Shown here: positions 59,701 to 64,000 of the stretch, piece by piece
Numbering within the stretch: the stretch's first letter is position 1
How the letters are laid out: each line of letters begins with the position of its first letter
NCBI GenBank assembly: GCA_010645155.1
Contig: JAAGOF010000064.1
Span: forward strand, 1,648,123 to 1,712,122
Source: Tigriopus japonicus
Lineage: Eukaryota; Arthropoda; Copepoda; Harpacticoida; Harpacticidae
DNA length: 64,000 bases
Reading direction: 5' to 3'
Position numbers and translations under genes: made by a program
The notes under the pieces: generated by a model
What the model was told of the DNA's origin: nothing
Databases searched by the model: none
Seen by the model: the letters and a program-made list of their open reading frames with translations, nothing else

Positions 59701-60609
59701 CTTCAATGCAATATAAACGTGCCTTTGCACTTCGCTCATTATGCCCCTCTTTTGGGGCACTATGAGACCCACTTTTGGTAGAACGTTACTGCTTCCATCC
59801 ATTTTTGGAACTCACTTTGAAAGCGAGGAGAAAGAGAGAAAATGGGAGCAATGTAATTCGGCCACATCAACAAACAGACTCGGTAGGAAATGAAAGAGGT
59901 TATTCATCTTGATTAAAAGCATATCAGATGGCACGGGAAGTAGAATTTATTGGTTCCTCTAGAACTAGATTTTTCTCAGGGGAAAAGATAGCGAGCACAT
60001 GTCATTGCTTGTTTTTATAAGCGGTAAATCATCGAATTAAGGCCACGGAAATGAAAGGGAGAAAATATGAAAATTAAAGTGACAAACGTAACTAAGCAAC
60101 CAACATCAAATCCATCTCAGGTAGAAGACTCGATTAAAGTAATTTCAAATTTGAGTGTTAAAATACACTGAAACAAGATATTTTGAAGCACATTTTTCCT
60201 GGAATAAAGTAGTTAAGGATAAATAGAAAAATACGTTTCTGAAGTTCAGCAACGAGTCCGTAGAAACCGCATCTAGTAGTTCCAAATTGTTCCAAACACA
60301 TGCTCGAGAATAATCTAATTTTTGGTTTTCTTTCCCCTGCAGGATTCTTGTTGTTCTCCAATGGAAGATCTTGAACCTCGTCATTCTTTTATCGCAACAG
60401 CAGCCGTTGGGGCGGGTCAATCGGCCGTGATGGTCGCCCGAAAACCACCCACTCCGCCCAAGAAGTCTCAAGAGCAACTCATGAAAAGATACCAAGAGCA
60501 CGTGGATGGCAATGCTCTCGTTATTTTCCCGCTGAGCTTTCTGATTTTTAACATTGCCTATTGGGGTCATTTTCTCGCAGACTTCTGGCACACTGAAAAT
60601 GATGCCTAA
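38735..60609 (+). CDS. Cys-loop ligand-gated chloride channel subunit (whole gene, spliced)
   Basis: Nine exons: 38735-38781, 41597-41739, 45584-45654, 47515-47747, 49154-49239, 52536-52667, 55615-55813, 56405-57242, 60343-60609. They sum to 2016 nt, 671 residues, with all phases consistent. Residues 1-23 are a signal peptide. The ligand-binding domain includes W128-x-P-D (FWTPD) and the Cys loop C172-C187. M1 is about 255-277, the Pro-Ala-Arg filter entry is 283-285, M2 about 286-304, M3 about 315-338, the intracellular loop 339-640 (with a His cluster at 441-455), and M4 about 641-661. Five such subunits form a neurotransmitter- or ion-gated pore in the plasma membrane; PAR predicts anion selectivity. 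From memory of the family, the M2/M3 sequence most resembles the CG7589/CG6927/CG11340 (hodor) group. The ligand cannot be read from sequence. Sequons: N107 and N239. Confidence 0.9.
38782..41596 (+). other. Channel intron 1
   Basis: 2.8 kb, AT-rich. It contains the foldback element 39554-39717. Short open frames carry no recognisable domain. Confidence 0.55.
39554..39717. mobile_element. Foldback (MITE-like) element in channel intron 1
   Basis: 164 bp that folds almost fully on itself. The inner arms acgggcctcaa and ttgaggcccat close a seven-base loop, and similarity continues outward through tttatttcagagta and tactctaaaataaa to the ends (tgggtggcatgtta against taggccgcaggtta reversed). Confidence 0.65.
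41597..41739 (+). CDS. Channel exon 2: N-terminal part of the ligand-binding domain
   Basis: It encodes SIAKTQSESSSS, then SCVKNSLVVSEVFC and LPQDYRKDVPPP. The LPxDYxxxVPP motif is the usual lead-in to the first beta strand in this superfamily. Cys39 and Cys51 are an extra pair outside the Cys loop. Acceptor actttcag at 41596; donor GTGAGT at 41740. A longer overlapping open frame in another phase is a shadow. Confidence 0.82.
41740..45583 (+). other. Channel intron 2
   Basis: 3.8 kb. It holds the foldback element 44273-44483 and an unassigned 117-residue open frame (44557-44910). Nothing else recognised. Confidence 0.5.
44273..44483. mobile_element. Foldback (MITE-like) element in channel intron 2
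   Basis: 211 bp with inverted arms of about 95 bp: from the left ataatagcccgaatgttaga, and the reversed right end ataatagcctggatgttaga. Both arms contain ctcaag and gtctctgtacat. The ends sit at TA, which would suit a Tc1/mariner-type duplication, though two bases are weak evidence. Confidence 0.72.
45584..45654 (+). CDS. Channel exon 3: beta1 strand of the ligand-binding domain
   Basis: A 71-nt exon encoding SGPVDVYLKLPVSEISNIDD, the G-P-x-x-V start of the extracellular beta sandwich. Acceptor tctttctag at 45583; donor GTAAGT at 45655, phase 0. Confidence 0.88.
45655..47514 (+). other. Channel intron 3
   Basis: 1.9 kb AT-rich intron with no feature that I recognise. Confidence 0.5.
47515..47747 (+). 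CDS. Channel exon 4: central ligand-binding domain
   Basis: It encodes QISLRLTYKLLWPEPRM, then DHFWTPDIIIHDLVSFYK (the W-x-P-D landmark) and the strand ALEIKHKKRLYYKV. Acceptor tatgttccag at 47514; donor GTGCGA at 47748, phase 2. Asn107 is in a sequon. Confidence 0.92.
47748..49153 (+). other. Channel intron 4
   Basis: 1.4 kb; more than a third is the hAT-like element 48268-48814. Confidence 0.6.
48268..48814. mobile_element. hAT-like non-autonomous element with perfect 8-bp duplication
   Basis: The ends are taaggcccggaaa and, reversed from the right, tagggcccggaaa. The flanks gtgatgtc at 48260-48267 and 48815-48822 are identical. The 547-bp interior is dominated by aaatattt words and has no coding frame. 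Confidence 0.85.
49154..49239 (+). CDS. Channel exon 5: Cys loop
   Basis: It encodes RSDLTTVCKGMKFHRFPLD followed by EHICYLKLTS. F-P-x-D-x3-C is the superfamily signature. The loop has 14 residues between cysteines rather than the usual 13. Acceptor tctttcag at 49153; donor GTAAGT at 49240. Confidence 0.92.
49767..49818. repeat. (ACTC)n/(ATTC)n/(TTCC)n tract
   Basis: Compound tetranucleotide run of actc, attc and ttcc units. Confidence 0.75.
50283..50394. repeat. Tandem repeat, 4 x 28 bp
   Basis: Four identical copies of a 28-bp unit beginning cagatttaaaactgaaac. Identity between copies implies recent expansion or slippage. Confidence 0.95.
52536..52667 (+). CDS. Channel exon 6: beta strands and loop after the Cys loop
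   Basis: It encodes FGYNDQEMTL, then LPFNVLIKEISGPLRTYRG. It corresponds to the region leading to binding loop C. No cysteine is present, so the second disulfide of GlyR/GluCl-type receptors is absent. Acceptor gctttcag at 52535; donor GTAAGT at 52668. Confidence 0.86.
52668..55614 (+). other. Channel intron 6
   Basis: 2.9 kb AT-rich intron; no element or open frame with recognisable content. Confidence 0.5.
55615..55813 (+). CDS. Channel exon 7: pre-M1, M1 and M2
   Basis: It encodes GLEIHLSRCVSPYLLNVYLP (pre-M1 into M1 with the conserved Pro263), then MSWVSFLIPTEVVPARIVLL and the rest of M2. Pro-Ala-Arg at 283-285; Thr at 6' and Leu at 9' of M2 are typical of gated anion channels. Acceptor cttgcag at 55614; donor GTAAGT at 55814. 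Confidence 0.94.
56405..57242 (+). CDS. Channel exon 8: M3 and intracellular loop
   Basis: It starts T-ARIPVASQVTALEIW, then M3 LLACILLVFGALAEYAFIL and about 245 residues of cytoplasmic loop. The loop is low in hydrophobics and holds 11 His in 15 residues (441-455), several Cys and Ser-rich stretches. Acceptor tttcttccag at 56404; donor GTATGT at 57243, phase 0. The frame stays open past the donor to 57410, which would end the protein without M4 if the intron were retained. Confidence 0.9.
57501..58472. mobile_element. hAT-like non-autonomous element with perfect 8-bp duplication and internal satellite
   Basis: The ends are imperfect inverted repeats: left tagggagaggaactttag, right reversed tggggaaaggaagcttag, both followed by an [ag]cgaataaa word. 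The flanks gtaataag at 57493-57500 and 58473-58480 are identical. The 972-bp interior carries many ttttcgt words and a 32-bp tandem array near its right end. No transposase frame. Confidence 0.85.
58261..58452. repeat. Tandem repeat, 6 x 32 bp
   Basis: Six diverged copies of a 32-bp unit such as gtcttttttcgtttaatcgg plus tcaattttattc. All six are exactly 32 bp, inside the hAT-like element. Confidence 0.92.
60343..60609 (+). CDS. Channel exon 9: end of loop, M4 and stop
   Basis: It encodes DSCCSPMEDLEPRHSF, a basic Pro-rich part (ARKPPTPPKK), then M4 with ALVIFPLSFLIFNIAYWGHF and the short extracellular tail ending TENDA. Stop TAA 60607-60609. Acceptor tttcccctgcag at 60342. The intact M4 and short tail show that the gene is complete at its 3' end. 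Confidence 0.93.
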   Translation, partial: DSCCSPMEDLEPRHSFIATAAVGAGQSAVMVARKPPTPPKKSQEQLMKRYQEHVDGNALVIFPLSFLIFNIAYWGHFLADFWHTENDA

Positions 60610-61340
60610 GCCCTTGAATTATGAAGGGTAAATGCCAACAAAATGGCTTTAGCCTGAAATTCAAGGGAAACCTTGCTCGGAAATGATAGAAGCCATTTCG
60701 AAAACTGAAATTCCTGAGAGTTGCAGGTGGGCTCATTAAGTAAGAGTAGGAATTTTCAAGGCAAGGTCATTGATTTTAAGCCGCAACTTCAATATTGTAA
60801 TGCCCTCTCTTCTTCACTTCAAGATGACGCAAAAAAAGCGTTACAATATAACAATCATACCATAGGGAACAAAACAGCCTTCGCAAAAAATGATTTGACT
60901 CTTTTGCTGCTTCTTCTTCAAATAATGATTCAACAACCAGCATTACTATTAATTCGTCTTCATGTAACATGCCAAAATCATCTGCTCGCTTTTGAATCTA
61001 AGATATATTTCTTTCAAGTTGTTTTGCTTTTCAACGAGGTGCAAAGCTTTAACACAAGCGATTGCTTCCTACCTACCAATTTGGTTAGGAAAACGAATGT
61101 TGTGATATCTGTAGGAAACAGACTGGTTTATCTTTTCTTATGGAGCAGAATGTTTGTTTTTATTCATACAAAATTGATCCATCATCTGGGTGTCACTTAA
61201 GGACACCTTCGGCCGATATCTTGTTCTCTTCTTGTTTAAGAGAGATCGTCATTTTTCGTTCTTGATTACTTGGAACATCATGGTTGTTTTTAACATTTAT
61301 CTTACATAAAAAGCTAAATCACATGCATGAAATAAAATTA
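60610..61340 (+). other. Probable 3' UTR of the channel gene
   Basis: The first canonical AATAAA after the stop lies at 61331-61336, giving a UTR of about 700 bases. A 159-codon open frame (60721-61200) within it has low-complexity, Leu-rich content and no domain, so I treat it as chance. Confidence 0.4.
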
Positions 61341-61638
61341 TATTCAGAGACGGAGTTCAAGATAAGTGTTTTATTTCCTTTTATGTTAAGAAGCGAATTT
61401 TTGATAGCATACCCTTCAAATACTATTTCTGGATAGAGGCCCTGACATTTGAGAAATGCTTTTTGTAAAGTCATAAATAGTGGAGGGCCTTGGAATTAGG
61501 TAGTAGATTCTCTAATACAGGTGACACTAAAATATCAGACAGATTGACATTGAATTGTATTAAAGTGATACTGTTGATTCTCTTAATTTACGAGCATTTG
61601 AAATGGTATCCAGGACCAATCTTTGAAAAGGTTCTTTC

Positions 61639-61902
61639 TCAACTTGCCAACTAATTCTGAGTTTTACTTGTGCTCTGAGAGCACCTCCAAATCAAAGGGA
61701 ATCCAGGCTAGTTCGAACAATGAAGTCCTCCTCTCTTCTTTATCGGGCTCCTTCATTGTTCAATTTGTTACCCATTAGTCTTCGTCGGGAATATGTAGGA
61801 GCTGATCCTTTAACAGCATTTAAGGCAGGATAGGACAATTTTTTCAAATACTTTTCCTTATCAACCCACTATTCAAGGTTTGTACAGATCTGCCAACCCT
61901 AA
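61639..61902 (+). pseudogene. Decayed 3' end of a non-LTR retrotransposon (reverse transcriptase C-terminus)
   Basis: One frame reads QRESRLVRTMKSSSLLYRAP, then SLFNLLPISLRREYVGADP, then LTAFKAG, a stop at 61831-61833, and DNFFKYF. The pattern Y-R-x-P-x-L-[FW]-N-x-L-P followed by x-F-K-x-x-[LI]-D-x-[FY] is what I know from the end of the reverse transcriptase protein in CR1/Jockey-type LINEs. Only the last 60-80 residues remain, with an in-frame stop: a 5'-truncated dead copy. Confidence 0.6.
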
Positions 61903-64000
61903 TTCGTTGGTAGACCAAATATCATATAAATGTTGATTTTATAGTTTATGTAGTAACGTTATAATTTAACCTTCTTTACAGGGAATCTCTTAACTTGTAG
62001 CGGTAATAAAAATTCCGCAACCCAACAAAAAAATATATGAGAGATAAATGCATGCAGGCACTACACTAAAATTCTTCAGTGAAAGAGGAAAAGTGTCTAT
62101 CTGTTCAAGGTACATACAGACCTAAAACTCAAAATGTTGCTAGTGCGGCATTAAAATGTCATTGGTATATCAATTAGCGTTTTGTTAATGAAAATAATGC
62201 ATGTGCCTCCTTTAGGTCATTGTTCACGTTGCTACTTTTTACCGAAATACTCTTCAATCACTTCACTCTACTTTCTCTACGTTACACTTATCCACGTCCA
62301 TGACTTATCAAGGGCAAAAGAGTAAAGACCTAACAAAACAGTCCAATTTAAAAAGCCAAGTTTGCAACCATTTTCCTCTTTGTTTAGGATTCATTAAAAA
62401 CAGCACCATAGGATGTTCTAAATTTGTTGTGTTCCTCATTTTTCAAAATTTTGGTAGAAGATTATTAGAGAAAACAAGCATTTTTGTTCTCTAGATGGCA
62501 CCTCTATTGTTTTGAAAGGAACGTCTACGCAGTGCTAGTAACGTCATCTATTGATTTTACATGAAACTTTCACCCAAAATAAATATCTTTGAATTGCTCA
62601 AGGTTACCAAAATATTTTAAAAGACATGGAGGATTGTTATTTCCGTGTTTAATCACAAAGGAGTGTAAATTACCTAGTGCCCACATTGAAAAAGATGAGA
62701 ATATGCCATGCTTCCAACGATTGCATTCGTGAATACTCTTCATATCCAAATAGATCACTTTTCTCCACAATGGAACAGTGTAATCCAGGTTTGTAGCCTC
62801 TTTTTTAAATGTTGCGCTGGGGCCTCGCTCCCAGTTTTTTCCGCCTGTGGTAGCTTGGAAAAAGTGCGAGTGGTTCAGTTAAAACGTGAATAATCAGACT
62901 TGTGTTAAACCTATAGTCAAAATGAAAACAGAATTGACTAGGGTAGAGACATATGTAAATCATCAAACAACCGATCTCAAAATTGGTTGATGAAATGTTA
63001 AGTATTTTGGGATCTAAAACAAGCCAATGTTATAACTGATTGGGTCCGATTGTACACTCGTAAATTGTGCGACAAATCATTGACTTGAAGAATAGGCATG
63101 CCATTATTTTTGTCAAATTGAAAGTACTCCACACCCGGTTTTGGTCATTTTTAGCAGGAGTTGGCCTATAATGTTACCAATACTACGTGATATACACATC
63201 TCATGTCGCGTAAGATCCAGCTTTTTGGCCTTTTGATACTTAGGAGTCAAGGAGGTGCATAATTCTGGGGTACGACTGGACATATTAGCATCAAGCAGTT
63301 GCAAGCCAGGTGTATGGCACATTTCAATTTTCCTGATCGCGATGAACAAGAGAGAGTCGCTTCTCAATAAGGGAGTTCAGAAGGTGCGTCTGCAGGGTGT
63401 GACATATTAAAAAGAACAAAGAATATGAAAATGGCCTAAAATTTATCAATGGAATCATTCTGCATAGGTGTCTTCTATCTGTCCATATAATTGTCAATAT
63501 TGCAATAAAGGCACTAAGATTGGCTTTTATTATCAAATGTCAAAGGTTGAAAATAAATGGCAAAAACACGAAGCCTTCAAAGACCTACATACTGCGTATG
63601 AAAACATTCAAAATGACTAATACAATAGCTGGAAACCTTTAAATAGCAAATGAAATGACATGAACTTGTATATTTCGAATTTGAGGGTAAAGCAATACTG
63701 ATGTCATTTGTATTTGTCCATTTTTCCCAATATTGCTCTTTGAGTTTAAATCTTTGATTTCTTTTTTCTCATCATGTAAAAAATGGCTGAAAACTGCATT
63801 TAGCAACTTGAAATCTGCACCTTACTATTTTCTCTCTCATGGAAGCCAATACGGATTAAGATCCCAAGAAGGAGGGAGCAACATTTACTTCAAATTAATA
63901 ATGTTAAAATAATCTTGCCCTCAAAAAGACACATTTCAAAAGTGAGAATGGATTAAAAAGAGGCATAAGCTTGCTTCTACTAGGTGAATTTCATTGACAA
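61903..64000. other. Region beyond the channel gene
   Basis: AT-rich DNA with short open frames on both strands. I recognise no exon, RNA gene or repeat here. Confidence 0.4.

Larger units (their letters stand above)
57243..60342 (+). other. Channel intron 8
   Basis: 3.1 kb; nearly a third is the hAT-like element 57501-58472. The remainder is featureless to me. Confidence 0.55.

Noticed and set aside
60721..61200. Plus-strand open frame of 159 codons just after the channel stop
   Set aside because: Probably 3' UTR: Leu-rich low-complexity content and no family resemblance.
1..64000. CRISPR arrays, operons, ribosome binding sites or prophage
   Set aside because: Spliced eukaryotic genes and intron-rich layout; no regularly spaced repeats of CRISPR type.

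Overview
This is animal nuclear DNA, most probably from an arthropod. A crustacean such as a copepod is my best guess, but that is inference. It is AT-rich and intron-rich, and coding exons are split by GT-AG introns from under 100 bp to over 6 kb. No bacterial, phage or organelle feature is visible. I assembled the genes by hand from splice sites, reading-frame phase and protein-family patterns.

Two genes are arranged head-to-head. Gene 1 is on the minus strand (466-31455). It encodes a large secreted protein: a signal peptide, a Ser/Thr-rich linker, fourteen PAN/apple domains, a cysteine- and tryptophan-rich C-terminal module, and one of two possible tails. I find about 26-28 exons. Every PAN module is bounded by phase-1 introns, and many are cut internally by a phase-2 intron just after the [FY]-S/A-[FY]-R motif. 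Some modules have lost that internal intron. The 5' introns are kilobases long and the 3' introns are short. A minus-strand poly(A) signal lies at 328-333.

Gene 2 is on the plus strand (38735-60609). It is a complete nine-exon Cys-loop ligand-gated ion channel of 671 residues: signal peptide, extracellular ligand-binding domain with a Cys loop, M1-M3, a roughly 300-residue intracellular loop with a histidine cluster, and M4 ending ten residues before the stop. The Pro-Ala-Arg before M2 predicts anion selectivity. The general look is that of the arthropod chloride-channel group containing Drosophila CG7589, CG6927 and CG11340/hodor.

The rest is introns and intergenic DNA. It holds several small non-autonomous transposons. 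Two hAT-like elements have perfect 8-bp target-site duplications (48268-48814 and 57501-58472), and three more have imperfect ones (7767-8084, 24313-24561, 35446-36310). There are also foldback elements, a decayed 3' end of a non-LTR retrotransposon (61639-61902), a 4 x 28-bp tandem repeat and a few microsatellites. The genes are not obviously in one pathway. One product is an extracellular protein and the other a membrane chloride channel, separated by about 7.3 kb that may contain both promoters.
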